DNA of 64,000 nucleotides from Nocardiopsis metallicus (lineage in GTDB: Bacteria; Actinomycetota; Actinomycetes; Streptosporangiales; Streptosporangiaceae): contig NZ_JACHDO010000001.1 of NCBI RefSeq assembly GCF_014201115.1, positions 5,456,001-5,520,000 of the forward strand, read 5' to 3'. Positions 47,917-56,230 of this stretch are shown one piece after another. Numbering within the stretch: position 1 is the stretch's first letter; every line of letters starts with the position of its first letter. Made by a program: the position numbers and the translations under genes. The notes below the pieces were generated by a model that saw nothing but the letters and a program-made list of their open reading frames with translations, had not been told where the DNA came from and did not search any database.

Positions 47917-48269
47917 CCGCCCGGTTCCAAGGGGACCGCCGCGCTGCCGCCGACCCCCAGGGGCGGGGCCCGGAGCGGCCCGAGGCCCAGCTCCGCGCGT
48001 ACGGTGACCCTGGCCATGCCCGCGCTCTCGGTCAGCTCGGCCCTGGCCTGTTCCGGGGCCGCGGCCAGGGCCAGCGCTCGGGCGTGTTCGGGTGGCTCTC
48101 CCCGGGCCAGGGCCCGGGCCCCGATCCGGGCGGCGTCGGCGCAGGAGAGCTGTGCGGCCGCCGCGTTCAGCGCGCTGAACGCGATGGCCAGCATGAGCAG
48201 CAGCGAGGGGAGCACCATCGCGGTCTCCATCGTCACGGAGCCGCGGTCAGGGGCGGGCGTGGAGGGCAT
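47913..48269 (-). CDS. tadE: TadE-family minor pilin
   Basis: A 118-residue TadE-like pseudopilin: a short leader, then DRGSVTMETAMVLPSLLLML, the TadE signature (Gly-Ser-x-Thr-x-Glu-x-Ala-x-V-x-P). TadE pseudopilins are cut by the prepilin peptidase before the Glu region. A Cys lies after the TM. The start overlaps the DUF4244 gene by 23 bp. Confidence 0.85.
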   Translation of the reverse strand: MPSTPAPDRGSVTMETAMVLPSLLLMLAIAFSALNAAAAQLSCADAARIGARALARGEPPEHARALALAAAPEQARAELTESAGMARVTVRAELGLGPLRAPPLGVGGSAAVPLEPGG

Positions 48270-48435
48270 CGGTGATGATCGTTCGCAGAGCCGAACTGAC
48301 GGGTTCGCTGCCGAGGATGAGGATGAGGGCGCCGGCGAAGGTGACCGCGGCGACGGTGCACATCGCGTACTCGGCGGTGCTCATGCCCCGGTCAGAAGCG
48401 AACGAGGGCGGGATCGGGCACGGGAAAGAGAACAT
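48247..48435 (-). CDS. DUF4244 Flp-like pilin
   Basis: A 62-residue small pilin candidate. A positively charged leader region with DRGMSTAEYAM fits the prepilin peptidase site, with the +5 Glu of type IVb pilins, followed by one TM (CTVAAVTFAGALILILGSEP) and a short polar end. The size and the position before tadE match Rv3656c-type Flp pilins; it should be the main pilus subunit. Confidence 0.8.
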   Translation of the reverse strand: MFSFPCPIPPSFASDRGMSTAEYAMCTVAAVTFAGALILILGSEPVSSALRTIITDALHARP

Positions 48436-48528
48436 GGGGCCTCCCGGGTGGGCCGGACGGAGAGGGTTCCGTGCGGCCATTCCAGGTTGCGCCGTTCCGG
48501 TCCGGAGCGAAAGCCGCTGCCCACAGCC

Positions 48529-48537
48529 TGTGGATAA
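48529..48537 (-). promoter_or_regulatory. DnaA-box sequence (inverted copy)
   Basis: TGTGGATAA, the exact complement of TTATCCACA, between the helicase stop and the pilin gene; it faces the copy at 42832 across the Tad cluster. Confidence 0.5.
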
Positions 48538-48586
48538 CTTCCCCGCCCGCACGCCCCGCCATCCGCTCCTGGGAAACGGCTCCCGG

Positions 48587-50968
48587 TCAGCCGTTGTCCG
48601 TCGCGGGGGTCCCGGTCTCCTCGGCCCCCTCGGCGGAGTTCCCGCCTTCCGTGTGCCCGGGGCCCACCTCGGGGTCCGGAGCACCGGTTCCCAGGACCTC
48701 GTCGAGGAGGCGGAGGGCCCCGGGTTTGCTCAGGGGTTCGTTGCCGGTTCCGCACTTGGGTGACTGGACGCACGAGGGACAGCCCTGTTCGCACTCGCAG
48801 TCGGCGATCGCCGCCCGGGTAGCGCCCAGCCACTCGCGGGCCCGGGCGTAGCCGCGTTCGGCGAATCCCGCGCCGCCGTCGTAGCCGTCGTAGACGAACA
48901 CCGTCAGCTTCCCGGTGTCCCCGTGTACGGCGGTGGAGACGCCGCCGATGTCCCAGCGGTCGCAGGTGGCCAGCAGCGGGAGCAGGCCGATGGCCGCGTG
49001 CTCGGCGGCGTGGGCGGCGCCCAGGAGCGCCACGTCCTCCTTGCGGAGCCGGTTCTCCCCCTCGTGCGGCAGGGTCCACCAGACCGCGCGGGTCTGGAGG
49101 GTGCGCTCGGGCATGTCCAACGGCTGTTCTCCGAGCACAGAACCGGTGCGCACGTCGCGTTTGAGGAAGCCCACCACCTGGCGGGTGACCTCCACCTCGC
49201 CGAAGCAGACCGTGGCGCCGCTCGGCCAGGCCTCCTCGCGCAGCACGGACTTCACGGTGATGTCCGTGGTGTCCCTGGCCCAGGTGCTGTAGGGCGGTTC
49301 GGCGGCGCGCACCAAGGCCACGCCCTCGTCCAGGTCGAGCTCGTCGACCAGGTAGGTGGCGCCCTGGTGGAGGTAGACCGCCCCCGCGTGGACGGTGCCG
49401 TGCGCGGCCGCATCGTCGATCTCGCCGAGCAGCTGGCCGCTGGCGGTGTCGACGATCTGGACCGGTGGGCCGCCCGCCCCGCGAATATCGGCTAGGTCAC
49501 TTGCTCGCTCGTGGCTTGTCCAGAACCAGCCTCGTGGGCGCTTTCTGAGTAGTCCCCGGGCCACGAGTCCGGCCAGTTGCCCCTCGGCCGTCTCGCCGAA
49601 GAGGTCGAAGTCGGCACGGGTGATCGGTAGTTCCTGGGCCGCCGCGCACAGGTGAGGACCGAGGATGTGCGGGTTTTCCGGATCGAGGACGGTGGCCTCG
49701 ACCGAACGCCCGAAAATGGCCTCCGGGTGGTGCGCCAGGTAGGTGTCCAGGGGGTCGTCCCGCGCGATGAAGACCGCCAGGGCGTCCTCCCCGCGGCGCC
49801 CCGCCCGGCCCGCCTGCTGCCACAGCGACGCGAGCGTGCCCGGCCAGCCGGCGATGAGCACGGCGTCCAGGACGCTGATGTCCACCCCGAGCTCCAGGGC
49901 GTTGGTGCTGACCAGGCCCAGGAGCTCACCCGAGCGCAGGGCCTCCTCCAGTTCCCGGCGCTCGTTCGCCAGGTAGCCGCCGCGGTAGGCGGCCACCCGG
50001 CGGGCGAGGTCGTGCTCGCCGTTCTCGGTGAGCATCCGCTGGGCGTTCAGCGCGACCACCTCCGCGCCCTGGCGCGAACGCACGAACACCAGCGTTCTGA
50101 CTCCGTCCCGAACCAGGTCAACGAGCATTTCGGCGGCCTGGGAGGGCGCGGTCCTGCGCACCGGGGCGCCGTGCTCGCCGGTGAGATCTGTCATCTCCGG
50201 CTCGACCAGGGCGACGGACATCCCCGGCCGGGGCGATCCGTCCTCGCTCACCGCGGTGACCGGGACCCCGGTCAGCCGGGTGGCGCTCTGGGCCGGTGAG
50301 CCCGAGGTCGCCGAGGCCAGGACGAACACCGGTTCCGAGCGGTAGCGGGCGCACACCCTGCGCAGACGCCGCAGGATCTGCGCGACGTGCGAACCGAAGA
50401 CCCCCCGGTACCGGTGCGCCTCGTCGATCACCACGTAGCGGAGCCGCCGCAGGAACCTGGACCACGCCCCGTGCCTGGGCAGGATCCCGTGGTGCAGCAT
50501 GTCCGGATTGGTCAGGACGTAGTTGCCGTGCTCGCGCGCCCAGGAGCGCTCCTCGGCGGTGGTGTCCCCGTCATAGACCGCCGCCCGCATGCCCGAAAGC
50601 CCCAGGTCCGTAATCCCTCTGAGTTGGTCCTGGGCGAGCGCTTTGGTCGGTGAGAGGTACAGAACCGTTTCGCCGGAGTCAACCGCCTCCACCGCGGGCA
50701 TAAGGAAGGCAAGCGACTTCCCCGAGGCGGTACCCGTGGCTATGATCACATCACGGCCCGAGCGTGCGAGGTCGGCGGCGGCTGCCTGGTGGGACCACGG
50801 ACCCGTGATCCCCCGTTCGGCCAGTCGTTCGACCAGGTGGGGGGCTGTCCACTCCGGCCAGTCCCCGCTCACACCCGCGTTCCGGGCCACATGCTCGATA
50901 TGGGTGACCTGCGGGTACCGGTTGTCGTCACGCCACACGCCGGGGAGCACGGGCTCCGATCGCCTCAT
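48587..50968 (-). CDS. DEAD/H-box helicase with C-terminal Cys cluster (MrfA-like, Rv3649 type)
   Basis: A 793-residue superfamily-2 DNA helicase. Motifs: ATGTASGKS (I), LSPTKALAQDQL (Ia), YVLTNPDML, YVVIDEAHRYRG (II), ASATSG (III), FVRSRQGAEV (IV), VSTNALELGVDI (V) and QQAGRAGRRG (VI). The C-terminal region (residues 560-770) ends with CECEQGCPSCVQSPKC, the four-Cys metal site of the MrfA/YprA group, which unwinds DNA 3'-5' and repairs mitomycin-type damage in Bacillus. It is divergent from bldG and its position matches Rv3649. Confidence 0.93.
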   Translation of the reverse strand: MRRSEPVLPGVWRDDNRYPQVTHIEHVARNAGVSGDWPEWTAPHLVERLAERGITGPWSHQAAAADLARSGRDVIIATGTASGKSLAFLMPAVEAVDSGETVLYLSPTKALAQDQLRGITDLGLSGMRAAVYDGDTTAEERSWAREHGNYVLTNPDMLHHGILPRHGAWSRFLRRLRYVVIDEAHRYRGVFGSHVAQILRRLRRVCARYRSEPVFVLASATSGSPAQSATRLTGVPVTAVSEDGSPRPGMSVALVEPEMTDLTGEHGAPVRRTAPSQAAEMLVDLVRDGVRTLVFVRSRQGAEVVALNAQRMLTENGEHDLARRVAAYRGGYLANERRELEEALRSGELLGLVSTNALELGVDISVLDAVLIAGWPGTLASLWQQAGRAGRRGEDALAVFIARDDPLDTYLAHHPEAIFGRSVEATVLDPENPHILGPHLCAAAQELPITRADFDLFGETAEGQLAGLVARGLLRKRPRGWFWTSHERASDLADIRGAGGPPVQIVDTASGQLLGEIDDAAAHGTVHAGAVYLHQGATYLVDELDLDEGVALVRAAEPPYSTWARDTTDITVKSVLREEAWPSGATVCFGEVEVTRQVVGFLKRDVRTGSVLGEQPLDMPERTLQTRAVWWTLPHEGENRLRKEDVALLGAAHAAEHAAIGLLPLLATCDRWDIGGVSTAVHGDTGKLTVFVYDGYDGGAGFAERGYARAREWLGATRAAIADCECEQGCPSCVQSPKCGTGNEPLSKPGALRLLDEVLGTGAPDPEVGPGHTEGGNSAEGAEETGTPATDNG

Positions 50969-51200
50969 CGAGTCCCCTCCTCACTGGACACGTTCACGAG
51001 CCGTCGGCCCTCGCCCCGAGGTCGGGCCAACGGTCGACATCGGTTTCAGTGTGGCATCCGGGGTAGGAGTGGCGCGGGGTGACTGTTTTCCTGTGCATAG
51101 CGGGAAGACACTCACGAGACCCGTGGTTGAATGCGTGCTGGTGGGGTAACGCCCGGCAGAGATACTTCGCGATATTTCGCGGTTCGGCGCTGGAGGACTT
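50969..51200. promoter_or_regulatory. helicase-bldG divergent promoter region
   Basis: A 232-bp spacer. Near bldG a TTCGCG direct repeat (51166-51171 and 51175-51180) lies about 20-35 bp before the start codon. No clear -10/-35 pair stands out. Confidence 0.4.
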
Positions 51201-51548
51201 GTGGATTTGAAGCTTGATCATTACACCGAGGGCGACACCGAGATCGTCGTCGTTGAGGGTGAGATCGATGTCTATACCGCGCCCCGGCTCCGTGAGCTGT
51301 TGATCGACCTGGTCAACAAGGGCAACTTCCACCTCGTGGTCAACATGGAGAAGGTGGAGTTCCTGGACTCGACGGGCCTCGGCGTGCTTGTGGGCGGCCT
51401 GAAGCGGGTCCGTGCTCACGACGGGACCCTGGACCTGGTCTGCACCCAGGAGCGGATCCTGAAGATCTTCCGGATCACCGGCCTGACCAAGGTGTTCGGC
51501 ATCCACGGTTCGGTGCAGGAAGCCATCGACAAGCGCTCCTCGAAGTAA
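51201..51548 (+). CDS. bldG: Anti-sigma factor antagonist BldG
   Basis: A 115-residue STAS-domain protein, nearly identical in pattern to BldG of Streptomyces. The phosphorylatable Ser is in FLDSTGLGVLVGGLKRVRAH, with VVVEGEIDVYTAPRLRELL before and ILKIFRITGLTKVFGIH after. It releases a sigma factor by binding its anti-sigma partner and is needed for aerial growth and antibiotic production in streptomycetes. GGAGG precedes the GTG. Co-transcribed with the next gene. Confidence 0.95.
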   Translation: MDLKLDHYTEGDTEIVVVEGEIDVYTAPRLRELLIDLVNKGNFHLVVNMEKVEFLDSTGLGVLVGGLKRVRAHDGTLDLVCTQERILKIFRITGLTKVFGIHGSVQEAIDKRSSK

Positions 51549-51561
51549 CCCAGAGCGAGCG

Positions 51562-52116
51562 ATGGCAACCATCACGCTCACGATCAGCGCGCTTCCCGCC
51601 CACGTGCGCACGGCGCGGCTCATGGCCGCGACCGTCGCACGCCGGGCGGGCATCGCGGCCTCCGCGATCGACGAGATCAGGCTGGCGGTCGGAGAGGCCT
51701 GCTCCCGGGCGGTGGCGGCCCACAAGCTGCACTGCCCCACACAGCCGATCCTGCTCCAGCTGATCGACGGAAGCGGACCTGATCCGGTGTCGGACCCCCG
51801 CACCGACACCTCGAGCCGAACGCTGCGCGCCAACGGGAGCGCTACACGACGTTTCGAGGTCGTCGTCTCGGACCGTGCCCCCGCCAAGGACACCGACGAG
51901 ACGGCCAACCACCTGGAGCCCTTGCTCGACGGCCTCTTCCTGGACGGCGAGGACACCCCTCCCGGCGGAATCTCCGGGTTCTCGCCCGGCCTCGGTCTGG
52001 CGGTGATCACCGGCCTCGCCGACGAGGTGTCCATCGATCCCAAGGACTCGGGCACGGTGGTCCGGATGAGCTGGCCGCTCCAGGCGGACCAGACCCAGAA
52101 CCCGAGCTCGAACTAG
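51562..52116 (+). CDS. Anti-sigma factor (HATPase/SpoIIAB-like) partner of BldG
   Basis: A 184-residue GHKL-type kinase-like protein: IDEIRLAVGEACSRAVAAHK holds the N-box equivalent, and SPGLGLAVITGLADEV the G-box glycine region. A 40-residue polar insert lies between. It starts 13 bp after bldG, the fixed order in streptomycetes (SCO3549-SCO3548). Its likely role is to bind BldG and a sigma factor. A terminator and a group II intron follow. Confidence 0.88.
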   Translation: MATITLTISALPAHVRTARLMAATVARRAGIAASAIDEIRLAVGEACSRAVAAHKLHCPTQPILLQLIDGSGPDPVSDPRTDTSSRTLRANGSATRRFEVVVSDRAPAKDTDETANHLEPLLDGLFLDGEDTPPGGISGFSPGLGLAVITGLADEVSIDPKDSGTVVRMSWPLQADQTQNPSSN

Positions 52117-52137
52117 CTCGAAGCAGACAGCACGTAA

Positions 52138-52174
52138 CGAAGGGGTGCCTCCCGGTGCGGGAGGCGCCCCTTCG
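52138..52174 (+). terminator. Terminator of the bldG operon
   Basis: A 17-bp stem (CGAAGGGG-T-GCCTCCCG with its complement, one wobble pair) and a GTG loop, 21 bp after the anti-sigma stop codon. The group II intron starts 5 nt after the stem. Confidence 0.85.
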
Positions 52175-52684
52175 TCGTGGTGTGCCCAGCATGGGCAGTT
52201 GCTTGGAGGTGGAAGTCCTCTAGAGGAAGCGGCAGTGCTAACTCTGAGCCGGAGGCAACGGCGTCACCGCGAGGTGGGGTCGGGAGGAAGCCCGAGGCGA
52301 AACCCTGCACTGAGGAACACGAACCGCATACAAGGCAGTCCGGTCGGGGTGAGCCAGCCATGGATGGCGAAGCCCGTCACTGCCAAGACGGCCGGGGTGT
52401 AGATGCGGCAGGCGTAGGGGGAAAGTAGCTGTTCTTACCTGGGGAGGTCTGTCCGGGTGTCGGTTGTGCTGAGTATGTCGCCGCGCCGACGGCCGCGACC
52501 GCAAGGGAGCGGCTGACCGGGCAGAAGTCAGCAGAGGTCGTAGTACCAGCCGGGATCGCTCGTGGGCTGGGAAGGGCCGAACGTCAAATGGGACAGAGGA
52601 ACCGGTGCCGCTCGTGCTGGTCACACAGATCGCAGCCACCCCGCCGAAGGCGGGCCTGCGGTGGGAGGGGACGGTGCATTTCCG

Positions 52685-54016
52685 TTGAGTACCGCCGTAG
52701 AGCGTAGTGACCTGTCGGCGCGGCCTGGAGACGATGTCCACCACGGCCAGGGGGATCTGTGGCAGCGAATGCTGTCCAGCGCGAACCTGGCCGCGGCGCT
52801 CGAACGGGTCGAGACCAACCGGGGTGCCCCGGGTGTGGATGGAGTCACTACCGCTGATCTGCGGGGATGGCTGCGCGAGCACTGGGAGGGCGTTCGGGAA
52901 GAACTCGACGCGGGGAGATACCGGCCCTCGCCGGTCCGCCGGGTGATGATCCCCAAGCCCGGGGGCGGCGAGCGGATGCTGGGTGTTCCCACGGTGCTGG
53001 ACCGTTTGATCCAGCAGGCCATCGCGCAGGTCCTCACCCCGATCTTCGACCCGGAGTTCTCCGGGTCTTCGTTCGGGTTCCGTCCCGGCCGGTCCGCCCA
53101 TCAGGCGGTGCGGGTCGCGCGGCGGGCTATTGAGGACGGCCACCGATGGGTCGTGGACATCGACCTGGACCGGTTCTTCGACCGGGTCCAGCACGATGTG
53201 TTGATGGCCCGGGTGGCGCGCAGGGTTGACGACCGCAGGGTGCTGCGACTGATCCGGTCCTTTCTGGAAGCCGGGATCATGGCGGACGGGGTCAAGATGC
53301 CGAGCGCGCAGGGGACCCCGCAGGGGTCTCCGCTTTCGCCGGTCCTGTCCAACATCATGCTCGACGACCTGGATCGGGAGCTGTGGCGTCGCGGTCACCG
53401 GTTCGTGCGCTACGCCGATGACATCCGTGTCTTCACGCGTAGCAGGCGGGCCGCTCACAGGGTGCTCGACTCGATCACGGTCGTGGTCGAGCAGCGGTTG
53501 AAGCTGAAGGTGAACCGGGAGAAGTCGAAGGTGGTTCCGGCATCCGTCGCGACGTTGCTGGGGTTCGGTTTCTACTTCACCCGGGCCGGGGTGCGTATCC
53601 GGGTCGATCCCAAGGCGCTCAGGCGCTGGAAGGTGCGGATCCGGGAGCTGACCTCGCGCCGGTGGTCGGTTGCGATGGAGTATCGCATCGGCCGGTTGAA
53701 CCGGTTCATCGTCGGGTGGATGGGTTACTTCCGGCTCGCGGACACCCCCAGGGTGTTCCAGGGGTTGGATGAATGGCTCCGCCGCAGGATGCGGCAGGTC
53801 CGTTGGAAGGAATGGAAGCGGGCCAGGACCCGCCGCCGGATGTTGCGCTCGCTCGGTATCTCGGATCGTGTGGCCCGGGACTGGGTGATCAGCAGCAAGG
53901 GGTACTGGCGGATCGGTGGCTCGGTCGTCCTTCAGCAGGCGCTGCCCAACTCCTACTGGGAGGGCTTTGGTCTGCGGATGCTCAAGCCGACCTGGCAGCG
54001 GTTGAGATCAGTTTGA
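52685..54016 (+). CDS. ltrA: Group II intron reverse transcriptase/maturase (class C)
   Basis: A 443-residue intron-encoded protein acting in splicing and retrohoming. RT blocks: NRGAPGVDGVT (RT1), RRVMIPKPGGGERMLG (RT2), SFGFRPGRSAHQAV, VVDIDLDRFFDRV (RT3), QGTPQGSPLSPVLSN (RT4) and FVRYADDIRVF (catalytic Y-A-D-D, RT5). LLGFGFYFT and the maturase domain X (RLNRFIVGWMGYFRL) follow. The C-terminus is short and lacks an HNH endonuclease, as expected of class C. The sequence closely follows the pattern of the GsI-IIC enzyme. The start is uncertain: TTG at 52685 here, GTG at 52562 is possible. Confidence 0.93.
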   Translation: MSTAVERSDLSARPGDDVHHGQGDLWQRMLSSANLAAALERVETNRGAPGVDGVTTADLRGWLREHWEGVREELDAGRYRPSPVRRVMIPKPGGGERMLGVPTVLDRLIQQAIAQVLTPIFDPEFSGSSFGFRPGRSAHQAVRVARRAIEDGHRWVVDIDLDRFFDRVQHDVLMARVARRVDDRRVLRLIRSFLEAGIMADGVKMPSAQGTPQGSPLSPVLSNIMLDDLDRELWRRGHRFVRYADDIRVFTRSRRAAHRVLDSITVVVEQRLKLKVNREKSKVVPASVATLLGFGFYFTRAGVRIRVDPKALRRWKVRIRELTSRRWSVAMEYRIGRLNRFIVGWMGYFRLADTPRVFQGLDEWLRRRMRQVRWKEWKRARTRRRMLRSLGISDRVARDWVISSKGYWRIGGSVVLQQALPNSYWEGFGLRMLKPTWQRLRSV

Positions 54017-54090
54017 CGAACCGCCGGATGCGGGCCCGCATGTCCGGTGGTGTGGGGGGAGGGCCGGGCGACCCGGCCCTCCTACCCGAT
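54015..54090 (+). ncRNA. Group II intron domains V and VI
   Basis: Domain V is a hairpin formed by GAACCGCCGGATGCGGG and CCCGCATGTCCGGTGG. Domain VI pairs GGAGGGCCGGG with CCCGGCCCTCC, and the branch-point A is in the CCTACCCGAT end. The translation stop codon of the RT touches the first base. Confidence 0.8.
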
Positions 54091-54115
54091 CGTTCGGTGT
54101 CCGGACCGTTCGGTG

Positions 54116-54148
54116 CCCGGGGCCGAGGGCGCCGCTCCCGGCCCCGGG
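54116..54148 (-). terminator. Terminator of the marP operon
   Basis: Perfect 10-bp stem (CCCGGGGCCG / CGGCCCCGGG), 8 bp past the marP stop codon on the minus strand. Confidence 0.75.
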
Positions 54149-54155
54149 CCCCGGC

Positions 54156-55334
54156 TCAGTCGCAGGTCTGGGAGGAGACCTCCGAGGTGGCCCTCAGACC
54201 CGCCTCGGCGTTCTCGGCGACCTCGTCCGCGGTCAGCACGTAACCGGTCTCGTCCTCGTTGGTGGCCGCGGCGAACACGACGCCGTACACCGTGCCGTCC
54301 GGGGCCAGCAGCGGGCCGCCGGAGTTGCCCGGGCGCACCACGGCGCGGACCTGGTAGATCTCCCGGCTCACCTGCTGCGAGTGGTAGAAGTCCGAGCCCT
54401 GCGCGGTCTGCTTGGCCCGGATCCGCGCGGGAACGGCGGTGAAGCCGCTGTTGCGCGGGAAACCCGCCACGACCGCGTCGTCGCCCTGGGCGGCCCCACC
54501 GTTGAACTCCAGCGGCGACAGCTCCATCCCCGGCACCTGCAGCACGGCCAGGTCCTGCTGGGCGTCGAACAGCACCAGGGTGGCCTCCAGCTGGTACCCG
54601 TCCCTGGTGACCACGCGCAGGTCCTCGGTGACCCCGGCGACCACGTGGGCGTTGGTCATGATGCGGTCGTCGCCGTAGGCGAAGCCGGTGCCCTCGACCC
54701 GCCGCTGGCAGCTGGGCGCGGTGCCCAGGACCTTGACCACGCTGCGGCTGGACTCGATGAGCTCGGGGGTGGTGAGCACGTCCGGGTCGGGCGGCTCGAC
54801 CTCGGCCAGTTCGCCGGTGCCCAGTCCGCTGAACACCTGCGGGAACGCGCTCTGGTCCACGACCCGGCGGAAGGTCGAGAAACCCTGGTGGGCGGCGGGC
54901 GGCATCAGCGAGTCCACCGACTGGAGGATCCGCGAGTCCTTGACCTGGTTGGACACGTACGGCAGGGCCGAGTTGGCCACCGTACTGCCGATGAACCAGG
55001 CCACCAGGAGCACCGAGATCCCGCTGACCACGGCCCCGCCCAGCGCGTCCACGACCCGAGCCGAGTCCCAGGTGACCCTGTTGCGGACCAGCGTGCCCAG
55101 GTAGGAGGAGATGAACTGGCCCAGCGCGGCGGACAGGAACACCACGGCGATCGCCAGCAGTGCCTGGCGCCCCGGGTCGGCCACCCAGTCCTGGATGAGT
55201 CCCGGCGCGGTGACCGCCGCGAGGATCCCGCCTCCGATGAAGCCGACGAAGCTGAACACGCCGACGATGAAACCCTGCCGGTAGCCGGTCACCGCGAACA
55301 GCAGCAACAGGACGACCAGAACCGCGTCGAGCAC
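54156..55334 (-). CDS. marP: MarP-family periplasmic serine protease with CvpA membrane domain
   Basis: A 392-residue protein: four TM helices (residues 1-125, colicin V production-like) anchor a trypsin-like domain. The catalytic triad is His230 (TNAHVV), Asp261 (QDLAVLQV) and Ser338 (RPGNSGGP). Cys209 and Cys391 match the disulfide of mycobacterial MarP (Rv3671c), which is needed for acid and oxidative survival. It follows a Nudix gene by 23 bp on the minus strand, the same order as in M. tuberculosis. Confidence 0.92.
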   Translation of the reverse strand: MLDAVLVVLLLLFAVTGYRQGFIVGVFSFVGFIGGGILAAVTAPGLIQDWVADPGRQALLAIAVVFLSAALGQFISSYLGTLVRNRVTWDSARVVDALGGAVVSGISVLLVAWFIGSTVANSALPYVSNQVKDSRILQSVDSLMPPAAHQGFSTFRRVVDQSAFPQVFSGLGTGELAEVEPPDPDVLTTPELIESSRSVVKVLGTAPSCQRRVEGTGFAYGDDRIMTNAHVVAGVTEDLRVVTRDGYQLEATLVLFDAQQDLAVLQVPGMELSPLEFNGGAAQGDDAVVAGFPRNSGFTAVPARIRAKQTAQGSDFYHSQQVSREIYQVRAVVRPGNSGGPLLAPDGTVYGVVFAAATNEDETGYVLTADEVAENAEAGLRATSEVSSQTCD

Positions 55335-55357
55335 GGATGCCCTCCAAGAAGTGAGCG

Positions 55358-56011
55358 TTACCCGACCGGCCGGAGGCCCTGCGGGGTGGCTTCGAACACG
55401 TCTGTTAGAGCCGCGTCACGCCAGGGAAGTTCCCATCCCCCGAGAGTGAGCAGGCTGTCGATGATCGCGCCCGTGAAGCCCCACACGAGCATGTTGTCGA
55501 CCCGGAAGCCCGGTCCCCACATCGGGCCGCCCCCGTAGCGGACCTTGACCCGGTTGGCCGGGTCGGCCAGGTCGGTGACGGGCACCCGGGAGACCGCGGC
55601 GACCTCGCCGGTGTCGGCGGCCCGCACCTCGGAGGGCTCGCGCCACCAGCCGAGGATGGGGGCGACCCGGAAGTCGCTGAAGCTCAGGTAGAGCTCGGGC
55701 AGGCGGCCGACCACGTCGATCCCGGCGGGGACGGCGCCGGTCTCCTCCTCGGCCTCGCGCAGCGCTGCGGCCTCCGGGGAGGGGTCCGTGAGCTCGATCC
55801 GCCCGCCGGGGAAGGCGGGCTGTCCCGCGTGGCGGCGCAGTCCGTCGTTGCGCTGGATGAGCAGCAGGTCAGGACCCCGGTCGGTCTCGCCGAAGAGGAT
55901 GAGTACGGCCGACTCGCGGCCTCCCTGTGCGGGCGGACGCATCGGCGGGGGTACCGGCATCGCCTGAGCGGCGTCCGCGAGCGCGGACAGCCAGAGCGGG
56001 GTCGAGTTCAT
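55358..56011 (-). CDS. CoA pyrophosphatase-type Nudix hydrolase (Rv3672c type)
   Basis: A 217-residue Nudix enzyme expected to cleave the pyrophosphate of CoA or its derivatives. The core is HAGQPAFPGGRIE then AALREAEEETGAV, with a shifted first Glu as in the CoA-specific subgroup; LLLIQRNDGLRRHAGQPAFP matches the NuCoA motif. In the same order as Rv3672c-Rv3671c. A 219-bp spacer separates it from nth. Confidence 0.88.
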   Translation of the reverse strand: MNSTPLWLSALADAAQAMPVPPPMRPPAQGGRESAVLILFGETDRGPDLLLIQRNDGLRRHAGQPAFPGGRIELTDPSPEAAALREAEEETGAVPAGIDVVGRLPELYLSFSDFRVAPILGWWREPSEVRAADTGEVAAVSRVPVTDLADPANRVKVRYGGGPMWGPGFRVDNMLVWGFTGAIIDSLLTLGGWELPWRDAALTDVFEATPQGLRPVG

Positions 56012-56230
56012 ACGCAGAACCTGTTCCGGGGGTTGTCGCGCCGACGGGTGTACGGGTGAGTTCGCAGGGGGCCGGATGTGTGCGCTCTCACGTGATCAGG
56101 GTACAAACTGCCGCCCCCTGAACCCGCCCGCGGTGAGCCCGGGGCGAGGACGGGGGCTGAGGGCGGCGCAGGTCCCGGACGGGAGGCGCCCTGCCCTGTG
56201 GCCAGGACACGAGCGCGAAGTGCCTCTGGG
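56012..56230. other. Spacer between nth and the Nudix-marP pair
   Basis: About 220 bp without a supported gene or clear hairpin; probably carries the promoter of the Nudix-marP operon on the minus strand. Confidence 0.4.

Larger units (their letters stand above)
52180..54090 (+). mobile_element. Group IIC intron
   Basis: The 5' end reads GTGTGCCCAGC, the group II GUGYG start. A structured domain I-III region of about 500 bp precedes the reverse transcriptase. Domain V (about 54015-54053; GCCGGATGCGGGCCCGCATGT core) and domain VI lie after the ORF, ending CCTACCCGAT with the terminal AY at 54090. It sits 5 nt past the bldG terminator stem, a hallmark of class C introns, which recognise terminator hairpins. 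Both boundaries are read from consensus and could shift by a few nt. It appears complete. Confidence 0.85.

Noticed and set aside
42832..48537. DnaA boxes considered as a replication origin
   Set aside because: Only two boxes nearly 6 kb apart, no cluster, and no dnaA or dnaN nearby.
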